64,000 nt of DNA, taken from positions 62,001-126,000 of the forward strand of contig CAIWHK010000065.1 of NCBI GenBank assembly GCA_903912525.1, in the 5' to 3' direction. A program made the translations under genes and the position numbers. The first letter of the stretch is position 1; each line of letters starts with the position of its first letter. The stretch is from an uncultured bacterium. Lineage in GTDB: Bacteria > Krumholzibacteriota > Krumholzibacteriia > LZORAL124-64-63. Positions 1 through 8,894 of this stretch are shown here, piece after piece. A model generated the notes under the pieces. The model saw nothing but the letters and a program-made list of their open reading frames with translations, was not told where the DNA came from and did not search any database.

Positions 1-204
1 CTGTCGACGGCCGGCCTGGCGCTTCAGGTCAACAGTCCCGACCTGAACGGGGACCTGGTGGTGGACCTGCTGGATGTCGCGCGGTTCGCGCAGGACTTCG
101 GCAGCGGGGTCTACCAGTTCCGGTCGGACCTCTCCTACGACGGTGTGGTCAACTTGTCGGACATCATCCCGATGGTGCAACACTACGGAGCGCGCTGCCC
201 GTAG
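1..204 (+). CDS. C-terminal fragment of dockerin-like secreted protein (5' truncated)
   Basis: Frame 1 is open from the window edge to a TAG at 202-204, giving the last 67 residues of a larger protein. Two EF-hand/dockerin-type I calcium loops are visible: 'DLNGDLVVDLLD' and 'DLSYDGVVNLSD', each with acidic or Asn residues spaced as in dockerin repeats and each followed by a hydrophobic helix. Such paired repeats are usually found at the C-terminus of exported cell-surface or enzyme proteins, where they bind cohesins or Ca2+. The body of the protein lies outside the window, so its activity cannot be stated. The ORF track misses it because it has no start codon. Confidence 0.7.
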   Translation: MSTAGLALQVNSPDLNGDLVVDLLDVARFAQDFGSGVYQFRSDLSYDGVVNLSDIIPMVQHYGARCP

Positions 205-228
205 CGCCGGCCCCGTGGCCGGCCATGA

Positions 229-264
229 GAACGGCCGCCCCCCCCCCCAGGGGAGCGGCCGTTC
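229..264. terminator. Bidirectional hairpin terminator between convergent genes
   Basis: A perfect 10-bp inverted repeat (GAACGGCCGC / GCGGCCGTTC) encloses a C-rich loop that can extend the stem by CCCC/GGGG pairing. It sits 25 bp after the stop of the + dockerin gene and 28 bp after the stop of the - permease gene, so it can serve both convergent transcripts. There is no long U tract on either side. Confidence 0.6.
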
Positions 265-292
265 GCTTTGTTCCGATGCGCGGTCGGTCGGG

Positions 293-1515
293 TTACTCGT
301 ACCGCAACGCATCGATCGGGTTGAGCGCCGCCGCCTTGCGCGCCGGCCAGAACCCGAAGAACACGCCGACCGCCGCCGAGAAGCCCAGCGCCACGCTGAC
401 GGTGACGCCGTCGATCATGGTGGGCCAGCCGGTCAGTCTTCCGACCAGCCAGCTGCCGCCGTAGCCCAGCGCCACGCCGAGCAGGCCGCCCAGCAGCGAG
501 AGCACGATGGCCTCGACCAGGAACTGCAGCAGCACGTCGGCCGGCCGCGCGCCGATGGCCATGCGGATGCCGATCTCGCGCGTGCGCTCGGTCACCGACA
601 CCAGCATGATGTTCATGATGCCGATGCCGCCGACCAGCAGCGAGATGCCGGCGATGCAGGCCAGCAGGATGGTCATGACGTCGGTGGCGCCGGTGGCGGC
701 GTCGGCCAGATCGGCCTGGTTCTTCACCTGGAAGTCGCTCTCTTCCCAGTCGCCCAGCTTGTGGCTCTCGCGCATGATGGCCTTGGCCTCGGTCATGGCG
801 GCGACCACGTCGCTGGGGCTGGCGGCCGAGCCCAAAATCTGCGCGATGAACTGGTGGCCGGCCAGCCGCTCCTGCACCGTCGTGTAGGGGGCGATGATGA
901 CGTCGTCCTGGTCGGTGCCGCTGGCGGTCTGGCCCTTGGGGGCCAGCACGCCGATGACCGTGAACGGCACGTCGCGCAGGATGACTTCCTGGCCCAGCGC
1001 GGCGCCCTCGCCGTCGCCGAAGATCTGCAGCGCCACCGTGGCGCCCAGCACGCACACCTTGCGGCGCGCGCGCAGGTCGCGGGCGTCGAAGAACTGGCCC
1101 TGGCCCACCTGCCAGTCGCGGATGTTCTGGTACGCGGGATCCACGCCGTAGACCGGGCAGCGCCAGTTGGTGCCGTTGTTGCCGCGGATGCGCCCGAAAG
1201 CCATGATGACCGGCGAGACGTCGGCCAGCAGCACGGATTCGCGCTTCAGCTTCTCGGCGTCCTCGATCTTCAGGCGGTTGAAGCTGCCGGCGCCCTGCGA
1301 GACGTTGCCGGTGTTGGCCGCGCCCGGCGTGATCACCACCATGTTGGTGCCCAGGTTCTTGATGCTCTGCTCGATGCGCGACTTGGCGCCGTGGCCGATG
1401 GCGACCATGACGATGACCGCGCCCACGCCGATGATGATGCCCAGCGCCGTGAGCGTGCTGCGCATCTTGGTGCGACGGATGCTGCGGAGCGCGATGCGGA
1501 TCAGCATCTGGGGTT

Positions 1516-1519
<4 letters not shown>
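293..1519 (-). CDS. MacB/FtsX-type ABC transporter permease
   Basis: This 408-residue protein has the 1+3 transmembrane topology of MacB/LolC-type permeases. One N-terminal TM segment lies at about 22-45 ('TLTALGIIIGVGAVIVMVAIG'). A large periplasmic MacB_PCD-like domain spans about 50-265. Three C-terminal TM helices lie at about 283-398, with the typical 'ERTREIGIRMAIGA' FtsX coupling-helix motif between them. It overlaps the upstream ATPase gene by 4 bp (ATGA), and the membrane fusion gene lies just upstream, so the three form one operon. By family it should transduce cytoplasmic ATP hydrolysis into periplasmic movement of a substrate (lipopeptide, macrolide, protein or lipoprotein) toward an outer-membrane channel. 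No TolC gene is present here. The substrate is unknown. Confidence 0.93.
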
Positions 1520-2265
<746 letters not shown>

Positions 2266-2274
2266 GGCGCGCTC

Positions 2275-3612
2275 CTAGAATCCGCCCGGTCGCGGGGGAC
2301 CGGACTGGGTGCGCTGCTGCTGGAACGGCGACGCGGTCGACGAGGCCGCCGGCGCGCTGGCGCTGATGACGCCCGCGATGACCTGCGTGCCGGGCTCGAT
2401 GTTGCGGCCGCGGATCTCGGTGTTCGTGCCGTCGGTGATGCCCGTGCGCACGAACATGACGTCCAGTTTGCCGTCGGGGCCGGTGAACCAGAGCATGCTG
2501 CGCTGGGCGCCTGCGCCGCCCATGGCGCCGGGCAGGCCGCCGCCCGCGCCGCCGCCGTGGTTCTCGCCACCGCCGCGGTTCTCGCCGCCGCCCTGCGCAC
2601 CGCGCGCGCTGTCGGGACGCGCGCCACCAGGTCCGCCCGGCCCGCCCTTGGACTGCCACTCGGCCTTCTTGCGGTCCATCACCGCGGTCATCAGCGAGGC
2701 CTCGGGCCGGTAGCGCAGCGCCGCGTTGGGCACCTGGAAGACGTCCTTCACCTGGTCGACGATGAACTCGACCGAGGCGGTCATGCCCGGCAGCAGTCGC
2801 TGGTCGGCGTTGGGCACGTCCACGACGGCGATGTAGTTGACGACGTTCTCCTGCGTCACCGACTGCAGGCGCACCTGGCGCACGGTGCCGGTGAACGAGT
2901 CGTCGGGATAGGCCTGCACCGTGAACTTCACGGGCTGGCCCACCTTGATCTGGCCGATGTCGCTCTCGTCGACCGAGACGAGGATCTGCATGGCGGCGAG
3001 GTCGCCCGCGATCTGGAACAGCTGCGGCGCCGAGAACGACGCCTGCACGGTCTGGCCGGGATCGATGCTGCGCTGCACGACGATGCCGTCGATGGGCGCG
3101 GTGATCGTCGCGTAGCCCAGGTTGCGCTCGTTGCGCGCGAGGTCGACCTTGGCCGCCTTCACGCTGGCCGACGCCACGTCGACGTTGTACTGCGCGGTGT
3201 TGAATTCGCTGTCGGAGATCATCTTCTCGTCGTGCAGCGCGCTCAGGCGCTTGAACTCGTTCGTGGCGTGGCGCTGCTCGGCCTCGGCCCGCTCCAGCTG
3301 CGCGCGCGACGACGCCACGGCCGCGTTCAGCAGCGTCTTGTCGACGCGGGCGATGACCTGCCCCGCCTTCACGTGGTCGTTGAAGTCGACCAGCACCTCA
3401 TCGACGATGCCGCTGACCTGTGTGCCGACCTGCACCGTGGTGACCGGCTGCAGGTTGCCCGTAGCGGCGACGACCGACAGGAGGTCGCCCTTGGTGATCT
3501 CGACCAGGCGGTATGTGGTGGCGTTGGCCGACTTGTTCGTGCGCGCGCGCCAGACGCCATAGCCGCCGCCGGCGATGACCAGCACCAGGACCGCGATGAT
3601 GATTCTCTTCAT
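2275..3612 (-). CDS. HlyD/MacA-type periplasmic membrane fusion protein
   Basis: Taken from the ATG at 3612 (445 aa; GGAGAAG 5 bp upstream), which places the membrane anchor 'IIIAVLVLVIAGGGYGVW' at residues 3-20. The longer ORF start at 3654 would add a charged 14-residue tail before the anchor. The protein shows the MFP order: lipoyl half ('GTQVSGIVDEVLVDFNDHVKAGQVIARVD'), an alpha-helical hairpin rich in A/E/R, the second lipoyl half ('ITAPIDGIVVQRSIDPGQTV'), and beta-barrel and membrane-proximal domains. A Gly/Pro/Arg/Asn-rich low-complexity insert ('GGGENRGGGENHGGGAGGG') interrupts the C-terminal part, which is unusual. It heads the operon with the ATPase and permease and should bridge them to an outer-membrane channel. 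Confidence 0.92.
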   Translation of the reverse strand: MKRIIIAVLVLVIAGGGYGVWRARTNKSANATTYRLVEITKGDLLSVVAATGNLQPVTTVQVGTQVSGIVDEVLVDFNDHVKAGQVIARVDKTLLNAAVASSRAQLERAEAEQRHATNEFKRLSALHDEKMISDSEFNTAQYNVDVASASVKAAKVDLARNERNLGYATITAPIDGIVVQRSIDPGQTVQASFSAPQLFQIAGDLAAMQILVSVDESDIGQIKVGQPVKFTVQAYPDDSFTGTVRQVRLQSVTQENVVNYIAVVDVPNADQRLLPGMTASVEFIVDQVKDVFQVPNAALRYRPEASLMTAVMDRKKAEWQSKGGPGGPGGARPDSARGAQGGGENRGGGENHGGGAGGGLPGAMGGAGAQRSMLWFTGPDGKLDVMFVRTGITDGTNTEIRGRNIEPGTQVIAGVISASAPAASSTASPFQQQRTQSGPPRPGGF

Positions 3613-3692
3613 GGATCTTCTCCGTACGGGACGGTTTCGGGGGGTAGGCACCATCCAAATCTAACGCAGACAAGCGGGTTGACCAGCGGCAA

Positions 3693-3724
3693 GAAAACCG
3701 GCCCCCCTTCGGGGACCGGTTTTC
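3693..3724 (-). terminator. Rho-independent-like terminator of the DUF3857 operon
   Basis: The inverted repeat GAAAACCGG...CCGGTTTTC extends to about 14 bp through CCCC/GGGG around a TTCG-type tetraloop. On the minus strand it lies 48 bp past the stop of the DUF3857 gene and ends in a TTTTCTT run, as expected for an intrinsic terminator. It separates that operon from the membrane fusion gene. Confidence 0.75.
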
Positions 3725-3771
3725 TCCATTCGGGCGGGCGCTCCTGACCGGTTTGATCGCCCCGCGCCTGT

Positions 3772-5736
3772 CTACTTCTTCGGACGCCAGGCCAGGGTCG
3801 CGTTGGCGGCGTCGGCCTCCTCCAGAAGCAGGGCCCGCAGCGCCGGCCAGTTGGCCGCGGCGCCGGCCCCCGGGGCCAGCTTCAGCTCGCGGCGGAAGGT
3901 GATCACGCCCTCCTGCTCGCTGGTGGCCATCATGAAGGTGCCGGCGGCGTTGGCCACGGCGCGGTCGGCCGGGCGCACCACCGTGGCGCCCTGCGGGGGC
4001 TGCCAGCGGACGGTGATCACCTGTTCCCAGCCGTCGACCCCGGCCACGGGCGTCGCCCGCGCGTCGTCGTCCAGCCGGCAGTCGCCGGGCAGCCGGTCCA
4101 GCAAACCGCCCCTGGGGCGTCCAATGACCAGTTTGCGCCTGTCATCGGCATCGGCCTTGCCCAAGGGGGCGGCCAGGTCGAAGCGGATGGCGGACTGGTC
4201 GGGGGCCATCGCCGTGGCGGTCGCGGCGGTCGCCTTGGCGCCGGCCAGGACCGACCCGGCCAGCGCGCCGGCGTGGTCGGCCAGGCCCTTGGTGGTCGCG
4301 GTCGCCGTTTCGGTGAACGCGAACCGGCCGGCGCCGCGGATGGACCCGCTGCCGGCCCACGCCGTGTCGCCGGCGGCCAGGTTCAGTTCGACCACCAGGA
4401 TGTTGGCGGCCGCCTGGCGGATCTCGGCCTTCGGCTCGTTGCCCAGCCAGAGCAGCGGCCGGCCCTCGAGGAACGCCGTCGTGTGCACCGAGAAGTCCGA
4501 GGGATCGCAGACCCAGGACGTGGCGCCGCCCACATGCAGCAGCAGCTTGCCGCGGCCGGCCAGGTGCGGCACATCGGGCGCCTCGGGCGCGCCCGGGGTG
4601 TCGGCCAGCACCGGCGTGACCCGCCAGCCCTGGTCCTGCAGCACGGCGGTCCACAGTGCGGCGACATCCAGCACATGGCCGTAGCCCGTCTCCCAGGTGC
4701 GCACGGCCGCGCGCGGCCCGAACGTCCAGAAACGGTCGTCGTGGTGCACGACCCGAAGGCGGTCGGCCAGCCACTTGGCGCCGACCTGCAGGCGCGACTG
4801 GTCGTCGGTGGCCGTGCGCAGCGCGGCGCGCACCGAGTCGCGCACCGCGCGCGGCGCCACGGCGGCCTCGCGGAACGGGCCGATCCAGGCCTGGCCCAGC
4901 GCGCCGTCGTTGGCCCAAGTCGACCAGGCCACCGTCGGTTCGGATGCCGACGGCTCGGCGGTGACCGGCGAGCGCAGCGCCGGCGCCGGCTGCAGCGTCC
5001 AGGTGAGCGTGCGGCGGCCGTTCGCCTCCTCGGTCGCGGGCGCGGGCGCGCCGTTCAGCTCGCGGTGCGTGAACGCGCGCTCGGCAGGCGTCTCGACGAC
5101 CAGGCGCACCAGCTGCGCGGGATCGCGCTGCGCCAGCACGAACACATCGTCGGCGCCGGGCAGGCCGCGCTCGGTGATGGTGTACTCGGTCTCCATGATG
5201 CAGGGCAGCTCGACGCCGTCGTGCAGCAGCATCGTCTCGCGCATCGTCGTGTAGTCCGCGGCGTGGTCCACGGCGTAGGGCAGCGTGTGGACGATGGCCG
5301 TGTCGCTGAGGCGCTGCACATCGGGCCACCAGCGGCCCTCGCGCCAGGTGCGCAGCTTCGTCACCTCGAGCTTCGAGGTGGCCTCGTTCCAGGGCACGCG
5401 CAGGTCGGCGTGCGTGCGAAGGCCGGTGCCGGTGCCGATCCACACCACGCGATGCGTGGTCACGGCGACCGCACCGTCGCTGACGATGTTGACGCGCCGC
5501 TCTTCCAGCAGCAGCACGGCGTCCTGCTTCGTGAGGTCCGTGTTCAGTTGGGCGGCCGCCCACAACTCGTCCAGGTCGAGGTCGCCCGAGCGACCCATGA
5601 TGACGGCGTGGACGACGGGCTTCGGGACGGGATGGCGGATGGGGGCGGCGCCTGCTGTCGTAGCGGCCGCGGCCGCGAGGGCCAGCGCAATGACGGCGAA
5701 GCGGATGATGGTCTTCATGGCTGTCGTCTTCATCAT
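3772..5736 (-). CDS. DUF3857 / degenerate transglutaminase-fold exported protein
   Basis: A 654-residue protein starting at the ATGATG at 5736-5731, with GGAGGG just upstream and overlapping the previous stop. The ORF track extends it to 7794, but that extra half is a shadow of the upstream gene. A signal peptide covers about 9-30 ('IIRFAVIALALAAAAATTAGA'), followed by a DUF3857-like beta region and a transglutaminase-like core at about 340-420. In the core, where the family has 'GxCxD' with the nucleophilic Cys, this protein reads 'GYGHVLDVAALWTAVL', so the Cys is gone. The His ('LLLHVGG') and Asp ('WVCDPSD') positions look retained. It is likely a non-catalytic periplasmic partner of the intact homologue encoded directly upstream. 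Function unknown. Confidence 0.8.
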   Translation of the reverse strand: MMKTTAMKTIIRFAVIALALAAAAATTAGAAPIRHPVPKPVVHAVIMGRSGDLDLDELWAAAQLNTDLTKQDAVLLLEERRVNIVSDGAVAVTTHRVVWIGTGTGLRTHADLRVPWNEATSKLEVTKLRTWREGRWWPDVQRLSDTAIVHTLPYAVDHAADYTTMRETMLLHDGVELPCIMETEYTITERGLPGADDVFVLAQRDPAQLVRLVVETPAERAFTHRELNGAPAPATEEANGRRTLTWTLQPAPALRSPVTAEPSASEPTVAWSTWANDGALGQAWIGPFREAAVAPRAVRDSVRAALRTATDDQSRLQVGAKWLADRLRVVHHDDRFWTFGPRAAVRTWETGYGHVLDVAALWTAVLQDQGWRVTPVLADTPGAPEAPDVPHLAGRGKLLLHVGGATSWVCDPSDFSVHTTAFLEGRPLLWLGNEPKAEIRQAAANILVVELNLAAGDTAWAGSGSIRGAGRFAFTETATATTKGLADHAGALAGSVLAGAKATAATATAMAPDQSAIRFDLAAPLGKADADDRRKLVIGRPRGGLLDRLPGDCRLDDDARATPVAGVDGWEQVITVRWQPPQGATVVRPADRAVANAAGTFMMATSEQEGVITFRRELKLAPGAGAAANWPALRALLLEEADAANATLAWRPKK

Positions 5737-7811
5737 TTGCCCTCCTTCACGAAGCGGAAGGCCTGCTTCGACCAGTCGCGGGACGCGACCATGGCCTTGC
5801 GGAACCCGTCGTAGCCGGTCGGCGGTACCTGTCGTCGCCGCACTTCCGACTTCTCGGTGATCGTCACCACGCGGCCCTTCTGCGCGGCGGCGCCATCGAA
5901 CGAGGCGTACGTCTCGTCGACCTTCTTCGGCGCGGGCGCGTCCTGCAGCTTCAGGCCGGCAGGCAGCGTGATGGTCTCCTGCGCGTCGAGCAGCTGCGTG
6001 AACGACAGGAACACGTCGGTGGTGCGCTCCTTCGGCCACTCCTGGCTGGCGGCGCGGTAGAGGTTGCCGCTGGCGGTGACCCAGGCCATGAGCGGGCTGT
6101 TGAACTCCCACACGCCGTCGACCGGCTGGGCGAAGCGCGGGATGCGGTAGGTGATGGTCAGCCACATGTCGCCGCTGAAGTCGTCGACCGCGCGATGGGT
6201 GACCGCGACGCCCTCGATGCGCTGCCCCGCGCCCGACAGCAGGTGCGCGCAGGTGGCGGCCAGGTCGGCGCGCCGCGAGCCGTTGACCATCCGGCGCAGG
6301 CGGCTGTCCGAGGCACCGCCGCCCGTCAGCTTCAGCGTGCCGGTGAGCGTGCCGTCGTCGGCCAGCACGGCGTCGTGCTTCGCCACGAGCGGCGATTCGG
6401 CCGGCGGCGAGTAGGCGATGCGGCTGAGCGTCTGGCCCTCGGGCGAGCCGATGAGGTAGTCCTGCTCGGTCTCGGACTTCGACCAGGTGTCGTTGTTGTA
6501 GGGCACCCAGGTGGGGTCGTACATGCGGAACGTGCCGTCGTCCAGTCGCAGCGCGGTGACGCAGTGGTTGAACTGGTCGGCCGGCACCTGGTCGATGCGG
6601 CTGCCGGCCATCGTCATCGCGGCGTAGCTGTCGAGCCCGGCCGCGCGCATCATCGCGACCAGCATGCCGGCGATGTCCTTGCACACGCCCGAGCGCTGCT
6701 CGAAGATCATGTTGGCCGGGTGCAGCGTGAAACCCTCGCCCTGGCCCATGGTCTGTCCTGAGTAGCGGATGTTCTGCGCGGCCCAGTGCACCAGCACCTC
6801 GGCCTTGCGCAGGTCGGTGCCGTTCGTGGCGCCGGCGGCGGCGAGCACTTCGTCGACCTTGGCCTGGATCTCGGGCGTCACCTTGAACTGGTCGCGGTTG
6901 ACGTCGAAGAACCAGCGGCTCTTCGCTTCCCAGCTCTCGGCCGTGGCCATGACGACCTTGGCGACCAGGTCGCTGGCCGCGGCCTGCGACGTCTCGTGCT
7001 TGCGCGCGGGGACGTCCAGGCACCACCAGGCGTAGGTCGTGGTGTCGTCGTTGTAGGTGAGCGACGAGTAGACGGCGCCGTTGTAGGTCTCGGCGTGCAG
7101 GCGCTTGTCCTTCGGCAGGACGAGCTCGTACCGCTTCTCGATGATGGGCAGGTCGTCGGCGAACAGGACGATGTCGAAGTACTCGCCGGGCATGGGGGGG
7201 ATGTACTTCTCGTCGCCGGGGGCGTCGGCGTTCGCGTTGCTTGCGCTGCCGCCCGCCGCCGCGCCGCCGTCGGCCAGCAGCGCGTAGGTGAAGCCCTTGC
7301 TGAAGGTGACGACCTCGATGCCGTCGCCCACCTCGAGCCGCGGCAGCTGCAGCACCTTGATGCGGTCGCGCCAGTAGATGGCCGACTGCGGCGCGGGCAG
7401 GTCGCGCACGTCCGCCACGTCGACGGGCAACTTCGTGTCGCCGCGGATGATGTTGACTTCGCGCACCTCGAGTTCCTGGCTCTGCGGGTCGTAGTGCCAG
7501 TAGAGCACGCCGTTGTCGCGGCAGCCGGCGGGGGTCAGCACCTTCGTCAGCCGGTAGCCGTCGACGTAGGTGACGCCGCTGGGCTTGACGCGGTTGACGG
7601 CCTTCTCGAAAACGACGACCAGGTCGGCGCCGTCGTGGTCCTTCGTCGTGCCGGCGTCGGCCAGGCGCGTGAAGGGCGTGGAGGCGGGCTTGGTGCCGGG
7701 GGCCACGGCGGGCGTGGCGGCGGGCGCCGGAGCAGGCGTGGGCGAAGCGGCGACGGCGGCGGTCGCCAGCAGGACGACGAACAGCGGCAGCCAACGGGTC
7801 GGGATGCGCAC
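5733..7811 (-). CDS. DUF3857 / transglutaminase-core exported protein
   Basis: The preferred start is GTG at 7811 (692 aa; GAGG 5 bp upstream). This leaves a clean signal peptide 'LPLFVVLLATAAVAASP' followed by a Pro/Ala linker; the track's start at 7946 adds 45 unlikely residues. An N-terminal DUF3857-type beta domain is followed by a transglutaminase-like core containing the full triad context: 'RSGVCKDIAGMLVAMMRAAG' (Cys), 'DQFNHCVTALRL' (His) and 'RMYDPTW' (Asp). A C-terminal DUF3858-like beta region follows. Members are predicted periplasmic proteases or cross-linkers of unknown substrate, common in Bacteroidota and allied phyla. The stop overlaps the start of the degenerate paralogue, so the two are coupled. 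Confidence 0.85.
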   Translation of the reverse strand: MRIPTRWLPLFVVLLATAAVAASPTPAPAPAATPAVAPGTKPASTPFTRLADAGTTKDHDGADLVVVFEKAVNRVKPSGVTYVDGYRLTKVLTPAGCRDNGVLYWHYDPQSQELEVREVNIIRGDTKLPVDVADVRDLPAPQSAIYWRDRIKVLQLPRLEVGDGIEVVTFSKGFTYALLADGGAAAGGSASNANADAPGDEKYIPPMPGEYFDIVLFADDLPIIEKRYELVLPKDKRLHAETYNGAVYSSLTYNDDTTTYAWWCLDVPARKHETSQAAASDLVAKVVMATAESWEAKSRWFFDVNRDQFKVTPEIQAKVDEVLAAAGATNGTDLRKAEVLVHWAAQNIRYSGQTMGQGEGFTLHPANMIFEQRSGVCKDIAGMLVAMMRAAGLDSYAAMTMAGSRIDQVPADQFNHCVTALRLDDGTFRMYDPTWVPYNNDTWSKSETEQDYLIGSPEGQTLSRIAYSPPAESPLVAKHDAVLADDGTLTGTLKLTGGGASDSRLRRMVNGSRRADLAATCAHLLSGAGQRIEGVAVTHRAVDDFSGDMWLTITYRIPRFAQPVDGVWEFNSPLMAWVTASGNLYRAASQEWPKERTTDVFLSFTQLLDAQETITLPAGLKLQDAPAPKKVDETYASFDGAAAQKGRVVTITEKSEVRRRQVPPTGYDGFRKAMVASRDWSKQAFRFVKEGK

Positions 7812-7927
7812 AGTGACCTCGCGAGGGTATTGGGGGCGGCCCAATGTCGACCGTTGGTGGCGGTCGGCGGATCGTTGGGAATTTATCACCAACCCGGAGC
7901 GGTGTGCATGAATGAAATGCGGGGAGT

Positions 7928-7945
7928 TGGTTGATCTATCAACCA
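7928..7945. promoter_or_regulatory. Palindrome TGGTTGAT-CT-ATCAACCA (operator-like, copy 1)
   Basis: Two perfect 8-bp arms separated by 2 bp. It lies about 117 bp upstream of the DUF3857 start codon. Its exact reverse complement occurs at 7984-8001, so the pair can act as a tandem operator or fold into one 18-bp stem with a 38-nt loop. The 2-bp spacer does not fit the FNR pattern (TTGAT-N4-ATCAA). Confidence 0.5.
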
Positions 7946-7983
7946 TTTCTGGTGCCCGAAACCGGGGTGCGGCGGCCGCCGAT

Positions 7984-8001
7984 TGGTTGATAGATCAACC
8001 A
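7984..8001. promoter_or_regulatory. Palindrome TGGTTGAT-AG-ATCAACCA (operator-like, copy 2)
   Basis: Exact reverse complement of the element at 7928-7945, with centres 56 bp apart (about five helical turns). It lies 31 bp after the stop of the methylglyoxal synthase gene on the same (minus) strand. It is either part of a paired operator for the DUF3857 operon or the far arm of a long terminator-like stem after mgsA. Confidence 0.5.
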
Positions 8002-8032
8002 TCTCGCCGTCGACACCCATCGCACACCGGCC

Positions 8033-8533
8033 TCACTCGACCCGCCGTCCCAGATATCCAGAGAAGTCCTGCACGATGGGCGTGTATGGCTGCCCCAGCA
8101 GGGGCGAGCTGACCATGAAATCGGCCGTCGACCGGTTGCAGGCGATCGGGAGGTTGTAGACCGCGGCGATCCGCAACAGCGCCTTCACATCCACATCGTG
8201 GGGCTGGGGCTCCATGGGATCCCAGAAGAAGAACAGTACGTCGACCCGGCCCTCGGCGATCATCGCGCCCAGTTGCTGGTCTCCACCCAGGGGGCCCGAG
8301 CGCAGCTTGGTGATGGGGCGCGGGGCGGGCTGGCCTTCCTCGGAGGCGCGGCGGGCCAGGGTCTCCTCGATCATCCGGCCGGTGGTCCCGGTGCAGACGA
8401 TATGGTGGTCGGCCAGGGTGCCGTAGTTGTAGGAGACCCACTCGGCGAGGTCGCGCTTGCGGTTGTCGTGGGCGACCAGGGCGATGGTCTTGATGGTGAT
8501 GTTGCGGCGGGCGGCGGAGGTCTGGAGGGGCAC
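8033..8533 (-). CDS. mgsA: Methylglyoxal synthase
   Basis: Converts dihydroxyacetone phosphate to methylglyoxal and phosphate in the cytosol, bypassing lower glycolysis under phosphate limitation. The family blocks are intact: 'IALVAHDNRK', 'TGTTG' (phosphate binding), 'SGPLGGDQQLGAMI' (catalytic Asp), 'FFFWDPMEPQPHDVDVKALLRIA' (His and Asp) and 'TADFMVSSP'. I chose GTG at 8533 (166 aa, CGGGAG upstream; E. coli enzyme 152 aa) over the track's GTG at 8578. A perfect TATAAT at 8586-8581 would place the transcript start downstream of that first GTG. A short insert ('RRASEEGQPAPRPITK') after the TGTTG block is longer than in the E. coli protein. Confidence 0.95.
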   Translation of the reverse strand: MPLQTSAARRNITIKTIALVAHDNRKRDLAEWVSYNYGTLADHHIVCTGTTGRMIEETLARRASEEGQPAPRPITKLRSGPLGGDQQLGAMIAEGRVDVLFFFWDPMEPQPHDVDVKALLRIAAVYNLPIACNRSTADFMVSSPLLGQPYTPIVQDFSGYLGRRVE

Positions 8534-8580
8534 GGCGGGCTCCCGGGTTGGGTGGTCGGGGCGGTCGATGGGTGACACGT

Positions 8581-8608
8581 ATTATAGAGTGAAGGGGCGG
8601 CGGCCAAC
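8581..8608 (-). promoter_or_regulatory. Predicted sigma-70-type promoter of mgsA
   Basis: On the minus strand a consensus TATAAT (8586-8581) lies 48 bp upstream of the chosen mgsA start. A weak -35 (TGTTGG, 17-bp spacer; or TTGGCC, 15-bp spacer) precedes it. The expected transcript start near 8574 supports the downstream GTG start. Confidence 0.5.
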
Positions 8609-8630
8609 AGGGGGGATCGGGGACGGCGCG

Positions 8631-8648
8631 ACTTGCGCCGGCGCAAGT
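8631..8648. repeat. 18-bp perfect palindrome ACTTGCGCCGGCGCAAGT, copy 1
   Basis: Perfect palindrome in the mgsA-clpB intergenic region. The identical 18-mer recurs at 11743-11760, beyond the clpB/CPXCG pair. The shared flanks (GCG before, GCCGG-rich after) suggest a dispersed element of about 35 nt rather than chance. Confidence 0.7.
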
Positions 8649-8715
8649 GGCCGGCGCGGGAACCTGACACATCCGCAGGTATTGAGCCAAAATGACATGA
8701 CAGGCTGGCTTTGGG

Positions 8716-8745
8716 TTGGCCCCAGGTCGCCGCATATCGTATACA
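8716..8745 (+). promoter_or_regulatory. Possible promoter of clpB
   Basis: TTGGCC-N18-TATACA lies in the only AT-richer stretch upstream of clpB, leaving a leader of about 140 nt. No CIRCE element (TTAGCACTC-N9-GAGTGCTAA) and no clear sigma-32 promoter was seen, so heat-shock control is not evident from the sequence. Confidence 0.3.
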
Positions 8746-8894
8746 GAACATTGGATGGTGCGGCTATTTTATTACGCACCAACGTATTAAACACCAATCC
8801 CCGGTCTTGGCCCCGCTGGCACCATAAGTGCGCTTCCCCCAGCACAACCATGCGATGCCTGCGACACGAGTCGCCCGTCCGGAGGTCCGTATTC

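Noticed and set aside
5737-7794. N-terminal half of the 1340-codon minus ORF 3772-7794
   Set aside because: This half is an out-of-frame shadow of the transglutaminase gene at 5733-7811. The real gene starts at the ATGATG at 5736.
7928-8001. FNR/FixK boxes
   Set aside because: The TTGAT/ATCAA half-sites are separated by 2 bp instead of 4 bp, so the element is reported only as an unassigned operator-like palindrome.
8534-8894. CIRCE or sigma-32 heat-shock control of clpB
   Set aside because: No TTAGCACTC/GAGTGCTAA inverted repeat and no recognisable sigma-32 promoter in the upstream region.
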